From: Bacteroidota bacterium
GTDB lineage: Bacteria > Bacteroidota > Bacteroidia > Chitinophagales > Chitinophagaceae
Direction of reading: 5' to 3'
DNA: 43,908 nt
Assembly (NCBI GenBank): GCA_026391195.1
Contig: JAPLEI010000038.1
Location: forward strand, 1 to 43,908
Part shown: one piece after another, positions 33,581-43,504 of the stretch
How positions within the stretch are numbered: position 1 is the first letter of the stretch
Layout of the letters: each line of letters opens with the position of its first letter
Translations under genes and position numbers: made by a program
The notes under the pieces: generated by a model
The model's database searches: none
Told to the model about the DNA's origin: nothing
The model's input: only the letters and a program-made list of their open reading frames with translations

Positions 33581-35623
33581 ATGCCCTTCATTCTTCATAC
33601 CGATTATCAGCCGGCCGGCGATCAGCCCGGAGCCATTGAACAACTGGGGGAGGAGGGGGTGAACAGTGGCGAGCGCTATCAAACCCTGTTGGGGGTAACG
33701 GGAAGCGGAAAAACCTTTACGATTGCCAATCTAATTCAGCAAACGCAACGGCCAACCTTGGTGCTCACGCACAATAAAACGTTGGTGGCGCAGCTGTATG
33801 GAGAATTTAAACAGTTCTTCCCCGAAAATGCTGTAGGCTATTTTGTAAGCTACTACGATTATTATCAGCCCGAAGCCTATATGCCGGTAAGCAATGTGTA
33901 TATAGAAAAAGACCTCAGCATCAATGAAGAGCTCGACAAACTGCGCTTACAGGCCACTTCACAATTGCTGAGCGGAAGACGAGATATCATTGTGGTAGCC
34001 AGTGTAAGTTGTATCTATGGTATGGGAAACCCAACGGAATATGCGAATGGGATTATTCGGCTGCAAAGGGGGCAAACACTTTCGCGCCAGGGCTTTTTAC
34101 ACGCGTTGGTAAACTCTTTATACAATCGGTCACAGGGCGATTTTACCCGCGGCACTTTTCGAGTAAAGGGAGATACGATTGATATTAACCTGCCTTATGT
34201 TGACTTTGGTTATCGCATTACTTTTTTTGGGGATGAAATTGAGTCGATAGAAAGTATGGATACCGCCACGGGAAAAAGAATGGAGACGATGGAGAATGCG
34301 GCCATCTTTCCAGCCACCATTTATCTCGCCCCGAAAGACATGATTGTGCAAGTGATGCACGATATCCAGGACGAAATGATGGCACAGGTAACTTACTTTA
34401 CCTCGCAGGGAAAATTTGTGGAAGCTCAGCGAATAAAAGAAAGAGTTGAATACGATTTGGAGATGATTCGTGAGTTGGGATATTGTAATGGCATTGAAAA
34501 TTACTCTCGTTTTTTTGATCGCCGGAACCCGGGCACACGGCCATTCTGTTTGCTGGATTATTTTCCTCCGGATTTTTTATGTGTGATAGACGAAAGTCAC
34601 CAAACCGTTTCTCAGGTTGCAGGCATGTATGGGGGCGACCGCAGCAGAAAGCTGGTGCTGGTTGATTATGGATTTCGACTGCCCAGTGCCCTCGATAACC
34701 GCCCGCTGAATTTTCATGAGTTCGAGTCGATGGTAGGACAAACCATTTTTGTAAGCGCAACGCCCGGCGATTATGAGCTGCAAAAAACAGGCGGCGTAGT
34801 GGTGGAGCAGATAGTGCGGCCTACCGGATTGTTAGACCCACCCATTGAAGTGCGCCCCAGCGTGAATCAGATTGATGATTTGTTGGAAGAAATTGATGTA
34901 ACCGTTCAGAAAGGATTTCGGGTATTGGTTACTACGCTAACCAAAAGAATGGCGGAGGAGATGGATAAATATCTGGGCAGAATTCAGATCAAATCGAAAT
35001 ACATACACAGCGATGTAGATACGCTGGAGCGGGTAGAGATTTTGCGACAGCTGCGATTGGGAGAGATTGATGTGTTGGTGGGCGTAAACTTATTGCGCGA
35101 AGGGCTCGACTTGCCGGAAGTGGCACTGGTAGCTATTTTGGACGCAGACAAGGAAGGGTTTTTGCGGAATGAAAAATCACTTACCCAAACTGCCGGGCGC
35201 GCTGCCAGAAACGTGGAGGGCAGGGTAATATTTTATGCAGATAAAATTACCATGAGCATGCAGCGAACCATAGACGAAACTTTGCGCAGGCGCGAAAAAC
35301 AACTAGAGTTTAATCAATTACACGGAATTATTCCTCGCACTGTTCATAAAAGCATTGATCAGATTATGGCCCAGGGTTCGGTGCTAGACATTAAAGGATA
35401 CGACCCTTCGCGGCCCTATGCCCTGCAAAAAGACGAGTCGCTGGTGGCTTCGGTTGCGGAAGAACAGGCGGTATATCAAACCATTCCGCAGATAGAGAAG
35501 GCAATAGCGCAAACCAAGAAGCAAATGGAAAAAGCCGCCCGCGATATGGACTTTATTGAAGCGGCTCGCTTACGAGATGAAATGTTCCGATTACAAAAAG
35601 AGCGGGAAAATATGGTTGGGTAA
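33581..35623 (+). CDS. uvrB: Excinuclease ABC subunit B
   Basis: The ATG at 33581 (MPFILHTDYQPAGDQPGAI) is chosen because it matches the normal UvrB N-terminus; an upstream TTG in frame is unlikely. The 680-residue helicase-like protein verifies DNA damage handed over by UvrA and recruits UvrC. Walker A GVTGSGKT has Lys44. The damage-inserting beta-hairpin shows YYDYYQPEAYMP. The DESH motif has Asp337-Glu338, as in E. coli. Motifs V-VI appear as GVNLLREGLDLPEV and QTAGRAARN. A UVR domain that binds UvrC lies at the C-terminus (about 640-675, MDFIEAARLRDEM). uvrA and uvrC are not in the window. Confidence 0.98.
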   Translation: MPFILHTDYQPAGDQPGAIEQLGEEGVNSGERYQTLLGVTGSGKTFTIANLIQQTQRPTLVLTHNKTLVAQLYGEFKQFFPENAVGYFVSYYDYYQPEAYMPVSNVYIEKDLSINEELDKLRLQATSQLLSGRRDIIVVASVSCIYGMGNPTEYANGIIRLQRGQTLSRQGFLHALVNSLYNRSQGDFTRGTFRVKGDTIDINLPYVDFGYRITFFGDEIESIESMDTATGKRMETMENAAIFPATIYLAPKDMIVQVMHDIQDEMMAQVTYFTSQGKFVEAQRIKERVEYDLEMIRELGYCNGIENYSRFFDRRNPGTRPFCLLDYFPPDFLCVIDESHQTVSQVAGMYGGDRSRKLVLVDYGFRLPSALDNRPLNFHEFESMVGQTIFVSATPGDYELQKTGGVVVEQIVRPTGLLDPPIEVRPSVNQIDDLLEEIDVTVQKGFRVLVTTLTKRMAEEMDKYLGRIQIKSKYIHSDVDTLERVEILRQLRLGEIDVLVGVNLLREGLDLPEVALVAILDADKEGFLRNEKSLTQTAGRAARNVEGRVIFYADKITMSMQRTIDETLRRREKQLEFNQLHGIIPRTVHKSIDQIMAQGSVLDIKGYDPSRPYALQKDESLVASVAEEQAVYQTIPQIEKAIAQTKKQMEKAARDMDFIEAARLRDEMFRLQKERENMVG

Positions 35624-35689
35624 GCGGGATGTTTTGAGGGTAATCAGTAAATTGTAGGGCAAACTGTTAATCCTCACCCAACTACTTGT

Positions 35690-38473
35690 ATGAAAATTTC
35701 TTCTTGCCTTTCTTTACTGTTCCTAATTTTTGTTCAAAACAATGTTGCCACGGCACAAACGATTGACACCGGATATAACGGGAAGATCAAAGCGTTTACT
35801 ACCGATACGCGTTTTTTGCCCGAGTCGGTTTTGAATCTAGAAATCAGCACCAGCGTACCCTCTCCTGAGAAATATTTTGGCAATATCATTGGAGCCCCGG
35901 GGGTAATGCATACCACGCGGGAGATCTATGGCTATTATCAACAATTGGCTGCCAGCTCTCCTAATTTACAAATGAATCGGGTAAGCACCACCGAAGAGGG
36001 ACGCCCTATTTATCAGGTTGTAATTGCTTCCAAAGAAACCCAGCAACAGCTGGAGCAACAGAAAAAGCAACTCGCTTTGTTGGCAGATCCCAGAAAAATT
36101 ACAGCGGCTGAAGCGGATAAAATTATACAAACGACCAAGCCAGTATTTTATTTAAATGCAGGGCTTCATTCGCCCGAAATGGGATCTCCGGAAATGTTGA
36201 TGGAGTTGGCATATCGGCTGATAACTTCTTCCTCTCCTGCCATACGCGCTATATTGAATCAGGTGGTGGTAATAATTAATCCGGTGGCTGAACCAGATGG
36301 GCGGGATAAGCAGGTTGACTGGTACTATCGTTATACAAAGTCTCGTAGCACATTTGATGATGGTTTTCCTCGCTCGTCGCCGTATTGGGGTAAGTATGTA
36401 TATCACGACAACAATCGCGACGGGATTCAGGTTTCACAGGCGTTAACGAATGCCATTTGTCAGATGTATTATGAGTGGCATCCAACGGTTATGTTAGACT
36501 TACACGAGTCGGTGCCGTTGATTTATATGAGTACCGGAACGGGGCCATATAACGAAACCATTGATCCCATTACCATTGGCGAGTGGCAGGTGATGGCGAA
36601 TCATGATATTACTACTCTTGCTGCTCAGGGGCTTCCCGGCGCATTCACCTGGGCTTTTTACGATGGATGGTATCCGGGATATGGTATCTGGGTAGCCAAC
36701 AACCACAATTCAATCGGTCGTTTTTATGAGACCTTCGGAAATGCGGGTGCCAATACGTATATGCGGGATTTAACCGATAGCAAATATGCTGGCGATGCAG
36801 TAACCAGCCGCGAGTGGTATCGGCCAGACCCCGCAACGCCATTGGTGAATTGGTCATCAAGAAATAATATTAACTATATGCAGGCCGGCGTGCTGGCCTC
36901 GCTTACCTATACTGCCGACAATGCGCGGCAATTATTGAAAAACTTTTACCAGAAGGGCGTTAATAATATTCAGCGCGGTAAAAAAGACAAGCCGGGATGT
37001 TTTGTGATTCCGTATGCACAGAAAGACCCTTCGATGGTGGCGTTTCTGATTAATCAATTGCGCAAACAACAAATAGAAGTACATCAGGTTGATACAGGTA
37101 AGCAAAAGAATGATTACGTGATTCTGCTGGATCAGCCCTATCGAAACCTTGCTGTGTCGCTGTTAACCAAACAGTCTTTTCCAAAGGAAGCCAAGTTTCC
37201 CCCCTATGATGATATTGCCTGGACGATGGGCTATTTGTATGGTGTAACAGTAAAGCAGGAAGACAGTGTAGCTTTTTCGAGGAGTAACCTCAAGCCCGTA
37301 TCTGACCCGGTGTTGTACAAAGGAAACATTACTGGAAGCGGAACACAATATTTGTTGAAATATTCGGCGCAACAAAAAGTGTTGGCGGCTTCGTATGCAA
37401 TACAAAAAAACAATCCCTCGGCTAAGCAACAGATACTTGCAGAAAAATGGGTAATTGCCTCGGGCAAGGACAGTGCACTAGCCGGAAGCATTTATTGGGA
37501 AGGCCTTTCCAAAGAAGATGCACAGGCGATTGCGCAGCAATTCGGATTGGATTTGCAGCAGGTATCTGCCATTCCCAATTCGGTTAAGCGCAATGCGATG
37601 AAGCTCCCTCGCGTGGGCATTTATCATACCTGGTACAACACGCAGGATGAGGGATGGGCGCGCTATACTTTTGAGCAAATGGGGGTTCCTTATGTTTCTT
37701 TGCAAAAAGATGATTTAAAAAGAGGCGACCTGAATAGTAGAGTGGATGTGATATTGATTCCAAGAACTGGAGGTAGCGCCAGTGATTTTATCAACGAAAT
37801 TGATAGTCGCTTCGGACCCATGCCCTATACAAAAACGGAGGCATTTCCTGCGCATGGATATCCCGATTCAACCAATGATATGACGGGCGGTCCCGGGTTT
37901 GCAGGTATGGCACAACTTCGCCTATTTGTTGAAAAAGGCGGGCTGCTTATCAGTCTAGATAACAGCACGCGCATTATGGCAGAAACCGGATTGGCCGATG
38001 GCTTAGATATATACGATGCATCCGGACTTTTTCATCCTGGCTCGATTGTAATGGCCAAAGTGAGACAAGCGGGTAGCCCTGTATTGAATGGCTTCCCCAA
38101 TTCTTTCCCCATCTTCAGAGGCAACGGGCCGCTGTTACAAGTAAAAAAATACGACAGAGGAAAAATGTTATTGCAATATGGAAACAAGCCGTTAAAAGAT
38201 GAAGTGGAGTATGATGGCCCGATAATGGGCGTGCCTGCAAAAGCAAAGAGTAAGGAAGAGGCAAAGTCGACTCCGGATGTTCCCTATCTGGTTTCGGGCA
38301 TGGTAAGAAACGAAGCGACTATTATTGGTCAGGGTGCGATTTTTCAAGTGCCCGTTGGCAAGGGAACATTGATAGGATTTACCTTTGACCCGCTGCATCG
38401 GTTTTTGAATTTGCACGATGCGCCGCTCGTTTGGAATTGCCTGATGAATTGGGAGCAACTGATTGGAAAGTAA
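35690..38473 (+). CDS. Secreted M14 zinc carboxypeptidase with C-terminal glutamine-amidotransferase-like domain
   Basis: This 927-residue protein has a signal peptide to about residue 22. The M14 domain (about 55-400) shows His160-x-x-Glu163 (HSPE) and His272 (DLHES) as zinc ligands and Glu347 (RFYETFG) as the catalytic base; the 75-residue spacing between the last two is the same as in carboxypeptidase A within one residue. The C-terminal part (about 640-920) reads RVGIYHTWYNTQDEGWARY then IPRTGG and FVEKGGLLISLDN, resembling a class I glutamine-amidotransferase (ThuA-like) fold without an obvious catalytic cysteine. It probably trims peptides outside the inner membrane. No downstream terminator separates it clearly from the serine hydrolase gene 64 bp further on. 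Confidence 0.88.
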   Translation: MKISSCLSLLFLIFVQNNVATAQTIDTGYNGKIKAFTTDTRFLPESVLNLEISTSVPSPEKYFGNIIGAPGVMHTTREIYGYYQQLAASSPNLQMNRVSTTEEGRPIYQVVIASKETQQQLEQQKKQLALLADPRKITAAEADKIIQTTKPVFYLNAGLHSPEMGSPEMLMELAYRLITSSSPAIRAILNQVVVIINPVAEPDGRDKQVDWYYRYTKSRSTFDDGFPRSSPYWGKYVYHDNNRDGIQVSQALTNAICQMYYEWHPTVMLDLHESVPLIYMSTGTGPYNETIDPITIGEWQVMANHDITTLAAQGLPGAFTWAFYDGWYPGYGIWVANNHNSIGRFYETFGNAGANTYMRDLTDSKYAGDAVTSREWYRPDPATPLVNWSSRNNINYMQAGVLASLTYTADNARQLLKNFYQKGVNNIQRGKKDKPGCFVIPYAQKDPSMVAFLINQLRKQQIEVHQVDTGKQKNDYVILLDQPYRNLAVSLLTKQSFPKEAKFPPYDDIAWTMGYLYGVTVKQEDSVAFSRSNLKPVSDPVLYKGNITGSGTQYLLKYSAQQKVLAASYAIQKNNPSAKQQILAEKWVIASGKDSALAGSIYWEGLSKEDAQAIAQQFGLDLQQVSAIPNSVKRNAMKLPRVGIYHTWYNTQDEGWARYTFEQMGVPYVSLQKDDLKRGDLNSRVDVILIPRTGGSASDFINEIDSRFGPMPYTKTEAFPAHGYPDSTNDMTGGPGFAGMAQLRLFVEKGGLLISLDNSTRIMAETGLADGLDIYDASGLFHPGSIVMAKVRQAGSPVLNGFPNSFPIFRGNGPLLQVKKYDRGKMLLQYGNKPLKDEVEYDGPIMGVPAKAKSKEEAKSTPDVPYLVSGMVRNEATIIGQGAIFQVPVGKGTLIGFTFDPLHRFLNLHDAPLVWNCLMNWEQLIGK

Positions 38474-38537
38474 TTACTGCGCTGAAAGAGGGGACAGTCC
38501 CTTCGCAACATAAAATTGAGCATTAAAAAAACACATT

Positions 38538-40358
38538 ATGCAACATCCTAAAAGAAATCTTGGAATACTCTTGGTAATACTGGGCCTGTTTTTTCTAAAG
38601 AAAACCCAGGCACAATCTGTAAATGACCCGCGGCTTGCGGGAATAGAAGGAACAATAAATAAAATACTCGCTGATCATCATGCGGCGGGCGTTGCAGTGG
38701 CGGTGGTTGAAAAAAACAAGGTTGTGTATGCAAGGGGTTTTGGATATCGAGATATCGAAAAGAAATTGCCGGTAACCCCCACTACTCAGTTTGCTATCGG
38801 ATCTTGCACAAAAGCCTTTACGGCTGCCCTGTTGGGGATTTTACAAAAAGAATATACGCTCGATTTTGATAAACCGGTAACTACCTATTTGCCGCAACAA
38901 AAATTTTACAGCAACGAGCTAACGAATCAAATTACACTAAGGGATATGATGAGCCATCGAACCGGGTTGCCCCGGCACGACTTGAGCTGGTATATCGATC
39001 CAGACACACGCGAAGCGCTCACGAAAAGAGTTCAGTATATGGAGCCATCTGCTCCCCTACGGCAAAGATTTCAGTACAATAATTTTATGTTTCTTCTTCA
39101 GGGGGTTGTGGCAGAAAAGGTGACGGGTAAAAAATGGGAAACCAATATCTCCAGCCGCATTTTTAATAAAATTGGTATGCGCCAATCTAATTTTAGTGTA
39201 AAAGATCTCGCCAATTATGCAGAGCCTGCAGTTGGGTATGATGTAAAGCACGATTCAGTTATACATCGGATGAAGTACTACGACATTGATGGAATGGGCC
39301 CCGCTGGCAGTATCAATAGTACAGTGCAGGATATGGCACAGTGGTTGCGGGTGTGGATCAACGGAGGAAAGTATAACGATTCGATAGTGGTGCCGGCTAA
39401 TTATTTTGCAGAAGCCATCAGCTCACAAATGATTGTGGCGCCCGGAACGCCGACTCCAGAAAAGCCTGACATTCAATTCAGCAATTATGGGTTCGGGTGG
39501 TTTTTGGTTTCTTACAAGGGCCATTATCGGGTAGAGCATGGCGGCAATATTGATGGATTTAGTGCCAGCACAAGTTTTTACCCTTCCGATAGTATTGGTA
39601 TTGTTGTGCTATGCAACCAAAATGGCTCGGCTGTTCCTTCGGCTGTTCGTAATCTTATCACCGATAAGTTGCTCAAGCTTCCTGCTTTCGACTGGAATGC
39701 CGATTTTTTGGCTTCAAAAAAGAAGGCAAAGGATCAGGCGCAGCAGGCAGAAAAATCATTTACCAGCGGGCGGGTAAGTAATACTCAGCCCTCTCATCCG
39801 CTTGCATCTTATGTAGGTAAATATTCGAACGATGCCTATGGGTCATTTGAAGTTATTCAAAAGGGCGACTCGTTGTTTGCCAAGCTGAAGCAGCAGCAAT
39901 GGTGGTTGCAACAATTTCACTATGATATTTTTCTGCCTTTTGATACGGAGGAGGGCATTGATACAACCGACAAGTCTCCGATTCGATTTCAGTTTACTAC
40001 AGGCCTAAAAGGAGATATTGAAACCGCTTCTCTTTTTGGCTTTGAGCCGGCGCTTCCAGCCCCAATTATTTTTTCTAGGGCCAACAATGCCATTTCGGTT
40101 ACAGAGGCGTCGCTTAAAAAATATGTTGGCGAATTTTTATTGTCGGGCCTTACCATCAAAACCTATATCAAGGGAAGTTCATTATATGTATTTGTTCCCG
40201 GTCAGCCCGAGTACGAGCTAATGCCAGTAAGCAATCATCGGTTCGACTTTAAAGCAGTAAAGGGTTTTAGTGTGTTGTTTGATATGGATGAGAAGGATCA
40301 GCCGGCGGGGCTATCCTTTATACAGCCAAATGGAAATTACCGAGCAGCCAAAAAATAA
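38538..40358 (+). CDS. Secreted class C beta-lactamase-like serine hydrolase with C-terminal DUF3471-like domain
   Basis: This 606-residue protein has a signal peptide ending near TQAQS (about 26). The active site motifs are Ser89-x-x-Lys92 (SCTK), Tyr180-Asn-Asn182 (YNN) and His334-Gly-Gly336 (HGG). Two beta-rich modules follow the core: one at about 415-510 (SYVGKYSNDAYGSFEVIQKG) resembling DUF3471, and another at the end (KKYVGEFLLSGLTIKTYIKG). It is a paralogue, not a duplicate, of the enzyme at 16234-17772. Likely substrates are D-amino peptides or esters. It converges with the sortilin-like gene; a shared hairpin overlaps its stop codon. Confidence 0.9.
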   Translation: MQHPKRNLGILLVILGLFFLKKTQAQSVNDPRLAGIEGTINKILADHHAAGVAVAVVEKNKVVYARGFGYRDIEKKLPVTPTTQFAIGSCTKAFTAALLGILQKEYTLDFDKPVTTYLPQQKFYSNELTNQITLRDMMSHRTGLPRHDLSWYIDPDTREALTKRVQYMEPSAPLRQRFQYNNFMFLLQGVVAEKVTGKKWETNISSRIFNKIGMRQSNFSVKDLANYAEPAVGYDVKHDSVIHRMKYYDIDGMGPAGSINSTVQDMAQWLRVWINGGKYNDSIVVPANYFAEAISSQMIVAPGTPTPEKPDIQFSNYGFGWFLVSYKGHYRVEHGGNIDGFSASTSFYPSDSIGIVVLCNQNGSAVPSAVRNLITDKLLKLPAFDWNADFLASKKKAKDQAQQAEKSFTSGRVSNTQPSHPLASYVGKYSNDAYGSFEVIQKGDSLFAKLKQQQWWLQQFHYDIFLPFDTEEGIDTTDKSPIRFQFTTGLKGDIETASLFGFEPALPAPIIFSRANNAISVTEASLKKYVGEFLLSGLTIKTYIKGSSLYVFVPGQPEYELMPVSNHRFDFKAVKGFSVLFDMDEKDQPAGLSFIQPNGNYRAAKK

Positions 40359-40383
40359 GCGCCTCCGGTTGGGGGAGGCGCTT
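40357..40383. terminator. Bidirectional hairpin between convergent genes
   Basis: AAGCGCCTCC and GGAGGCGCTT form a perfect 10-bp stem around GGTTGGG, overlapping the stop codon of the serine hydrolase gene. On the minus strand it is followed by TATTTTTTGG, a good T-run, so it is best suited to end the sortilin-like transcript. Confidence 0.75.
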
Positions 40384-40406
40384 GAATAATCGAATTAAAA
40401 AGTTGC

Positions 40407-43400
40407 TTATTGGATGTTTGCAATTTTCTGTTTAAGGGCATCCCACTTTGTTTGTAGCTTGTTTAGTGCATCCAGCGATTGTTTTAGCGCATCCTGTGAT
40501 TGACTAGTGGGGCTGCGGTCGGCTTCTTGCCAAATGCTTCCGATGCTGGCCAGCTGAGACTCAATGGTAGCAAAGCCCGGCTCTTTATTGGCGGGTGCCC
40601 GCATCCGACGCCCTCCAACTCCTTCTAGTTCTGATGTTTCTTGCATCAAACGAGCAATCAATTCGGGATCTGTTTTTCCGTTGGGCTGATATTCTTTCAA
40701 TTGTTTTTTAGCGATTGCGATTTCCTGCAAGGCCGTTTGTGCTGTCTGGCGTGCCTGATACGCAGTAAGTGAAACGCTGTGAAGTTCTTCTAGTTGCGCC
40801 TGACTCAATTTTACACGCGGATCCATTTTTATGGTAAGGGGTTGCGAGTAACTTTGTCCATTCGCTATTAAGGTAATGGTATAATTTCCCGGAAGTACCC
40901 AAGGCGAAGCGGTTTCGGGAGCGGTATTTTGATACACGGCTGCAATCGGGAAAGCGGGTGATGTTTCTAACGGGGCATAGCGAAGGTTCCAAACGAATGT
41001 ATGAGCGCCTTTTTCTGTTGACAAAGATTGTTGCGGGCGTATCCAATAGGTTGGGATGTTTAGGTCGGCGGGAAGTTTATACTCTTTATCATTGTTGCTG
41101 ATGCGGCGAACAATTTTTCCAGAGGCGTCTGCAATTTCCAGCAGCACTTCCTCTTTAGCAGATTGCTGCAGATAATAATGAATGGCAACACCGTCGGGTG
41201 GATTTTCTCCTGCGGGCTCCTCTTGAGGAACGGGCGTATCGGTGTACATATTCCAGCGAACCCGATAGGCTTTTGCAGGCTTATAGAGAATTGCCGGTGC
41301 AACAGCAAGAGACTCGCTGAGCTGCCGCAATGGATTTATATCATCTAGAATCCAGAATCCTCTTCCATGTGTTCCAACCACCAGATCATCATCCTTGATT
41401 ACCAGGTCGCGGATGGAAGTTGCGGGCATATCAAGGCGCAGCGACTGCCAGTGCTCTCCGTCATCGAAAGACACATATACGGCATTTTCAGAGCCGGCAT
41501 ATAGCAATCCTTTTTTAGCAGGATCTTCCCGAACAGCGTTGATGGGTTCGTTATCGGGAATGCCCTGTGTTATTAACTTCCAGGTTTTACCGCCATCGGC
41601 AGTTTTATAAATGTAGGGTCGCATATCGCTGCAACGGATTCTATTAACAGCTGCATAAGCGCCTTGTGCGTTAAAGTGACTGGCTTCCATCAGCGACACT
41701 TTGCTCCAGCTAGTCAGCTCGGGCGGAGTCACATTCTTCCACGTCTTGCCACCATCGCGGGTCAAATGGATCAAGCCATCATCCGTGCCAGCCCAGATCG
41801 TCAGCAAGTCCTGAAACGACGGTGCCACCGTGTAGATCACCCCGCGTCGCGCCATCTTTTCCATCTCCGCATTGCGGTAGACCCCGATACTGGCCGGCAC
41901 TTCGGTTTTCTCACGGCTCAAATCCGGGCTGATCACTTGCCAGTTCTGCCCGCCATCGAGCGTCTTAAACAGAACATTCCCCGCATAAAAAAGCGTCTTC
42001 TTGTCCACCATCGAAAACACAGCCGGCGCCGTCCGCAGAAAGCGATATCTCCCGCTACGCACCGCATCCGGCGCAATGCTCTGTGACTGCCCCGTCCGGC
42101 GGTCAAAGCGATTCATCTTGCCACCATAAAGAATGTCTGAGTTCAAAGGATCAACAGCAACGTAGCCATACTCGTCAATGCCCACCGATTGCCAGTCGCG
42201 CGCCGTAATCGCACCATAATCGCTCCTGCTCGCAACACCTGCACTGCCGCTCTCCTGCTGCCCGCCATAAACCCAGTAAGGGAAGCGGTTGTCCGTTGTC
42301 ACGTGATAGAACTGCGCCGTCGGCTGGTTGTACCAACTGCTCCAGCTCTCTCCGCCATTCACCGTAATCGATGCACCCTGATCGGTCGCAAATAGCATCA
42401 CCTCGGGCTTGTCCCAATCGATCCAGATCCGGTGATAGTCATCCCCGCCTGGCGCACCCTTGAATGCCGTAAACGTTTTTCCCCCATCGCGCGACACATA
42501 GCTCGCCGTGTTGGCCACAAACACCGTCTCATGATCCTTCGGGTGCACGCGAATCTCGGCGAAGTCTGATCCACGCCCCCACGTCCGCCCGTCGCGGCTC
42601 ACCTGCTTCCAGCTCTCCCCTGCATCCTCACTCCGGTAGATGCCACCGAATTGAGCATTCGCGTCCACAACGGCATAAATAACATTCGGTTGACGTGGCG
42701 CCACATCAAAGCCGATCCGCCCAAGACCCTGCGCAAAGGTCGGCAACCCTTTGGTCAGCGGCTTCCAGGTCTCCCCGCCATCAGTGCTCTTGTACAAGCC
42801 ACTCCCGGGCCCTTGCCAGGCACCGTTCTCCCAGGGCCCCTGTCTGCCGGCCCACATCGTCGCATAGAGAATATTTGCGTCCTTGGAATCAAACTCAATC
42901 TGCGTTGCCCCCGTATCGGCGTCGATGTAGAGCACTCGCTTCCAGGTCTCTCCACCATCAAGAGTCCGGTAAATCCCCCGCTCCTCATTCGGCCCATAAG
43001 GATGCCCCATAGCGGCGACAAACACACGCTTCGGGTCCTTGTAATCAACAATCACCCGGCCAATCTGCTGCGCATCACGCAAGCCCATATTGCGCCACGT
43101 CTTGCCACCATCGGTAGTCTTGTAGATCCCGTCCCCTACACTCAGATCCGGCCGCTGCAAGCCCTCGCCACTGCCCACATAGATGATATTCGGGTCGTTT
43201 TCAAAAACCGCGATATCCCCGACAGAACCCGTCGGCGCCTGATCAAAAATCGGCTTCCACGTGCGCCCGGCATCGGTGGTCTTCCACACCCCGCCGTGAT
43301 TGACTCCGATGAAAAAAGTATTCGGATGTGAAGGAACACCCACTGCCCCAACCGTCCGCCCGGCCCGGAACGGCCCGATCATTCTCCACTTCAGCTCCTG

Positions 43401-43478
43401 CCAAAGCTTCGGGTCCAGCCCGTCAGCGCCCAACACCAGACTTGCAAATGTGAGTAAAGAAACTAGCCATCTCGTCAT
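40407..43478 (-). CDS. Secreted sortilin/VPS10-type BNR-repeat propeller protein, compositionally mosaic
   Basis: The start at 43478 (MTRWLVSLLTFASLVLG) gives a signal peptide, preferred over an upstream ATG at 43496. The 1023-residue product contains about eleven Asp-box (BNR) repeats of the form TTDGGKTW spread over residues 50-670, forming beta-propellers. A beta-sandwich region follows, and a C-terminal coiled-coil region (LEELHSVSLTAYQARQTAQTAL onward). Related proteins are annotated as glycosyl hydrolase or sortilin-like; binding or peptidase-associated roles are plausible. Oddly, the first 590 or so residues are encoded by GC-rich DNA with C/G-ending codons, while the remainder is AT-richer and like the rest of the window. 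The frame is continuous, so the protein may be a natural hybrid or an assembly artefact. Confidence 0.8.
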   Translation of the reverse strand: MTRWLVSLLTFASLVLGADGLDPKLWQELKWRMIGPFRAGRTVGAVGVPSHPNTFFIGVNHGGVWKTTDAGRTWKPIFDQAPTGSVGDIAVFENDPNIIYVGSGEGLQRPDLSVGDGIYKTTDGGKTWRNMGLRDAQQIGRVIVDYKDPKRVFVAAMGHPYGPNEERGIYRTLDGGETWKRVLYIDADTGATQIEFDSKDANILYATMWAGRQGPWENGAWQGPGSGLYKSTDGGETWKPLTKGLPTFAQGLGRIGFDVAPRQPNVIYAVVDANAQFGGIYRSEDAGESWKQVSRDGRTWGRGSDFAEIRVHPKDHETVFVANTASYVSRDGGKTFTAFKGAPGGDDYHRIWIDWDKPEVMLFATDQGASITVNGGESWSSWYNQPTAQFYHVTTDNRFPYWVYGGQQESGSAGVASRSDYGAITARDWQSVGIDEYGYVAVDPLNSDILYGGKMNRFDRRTGQSQSIAPDAVRSGRYRFLRTAPAVFSMVDKKTLFYAGNVLFKTLDGGQNWQVISPDLSREKTEVPASIGVYRNAEMEKMARRGVIYTVAPSFQDLLTIWAGTDDGLIHLTRDGGKTWKNVTPPELTSWSKVSLMEASHFNAQGAYAAVNRIRCSDMRPYIYKTADGGKTWKLITQGIPDNEPINAVREDPAKKGLLYAGSENAVYVSFDDGEHWQSLRLDMPATSIRDLVIKDDDLVVGTHGRGFWILDDINPLRQLSESLAVAPAILYKPAKAYRVRWNMYTDTPVPQEEPAGENPPDGVAIHYYLQQSAKEEVLLEIADASGKIVRRISNNDKEYKLPADLNIPTYWIRPQQSLSTEKGAHTFVWNLRYAPLETSPAFPIAAVYQNTAPETASPWVLPGNYTITLIANGQSYSQPLTIKMDPRVKLSQAQLEELHSVSLTAYQARQTAQTALQEIAIAKKQLKEYQPNGKTDPELIARLMQETSELEGVGGRRMRAPANKEPGFATIESQLASIGSIWQEADRSPTSQSQDALKQSLDALNKLQTKWDALKQKIANIQ
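41660..41750. other. Abrupt composition and codon-usage junction
   Basis: Left of here a typical 60-base line is about 47% G+C (40861-40920). To the right, sampled lines run from 55% (43201-43260) to 67% (42781-42840). The switch falls within the conserved coding stretch that reads PPELTSWSKVSLMEASHF. This is the expected place for a homology-driven chimeric join or a homologous recombination crossover. Confidence 0.75.
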
Positions 43479-43504
43479 GATTGACGAGCATACCAACCAT
43501 CAAG

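Noticed and set aside
42651..43331. A 226-codon open frame on the plus strand
   Set aside because: It is antisense to repeated Asp-box propeller sequence. Long shadow frames are expected in GC-rich DNA, and its sequence shows no family pattern.
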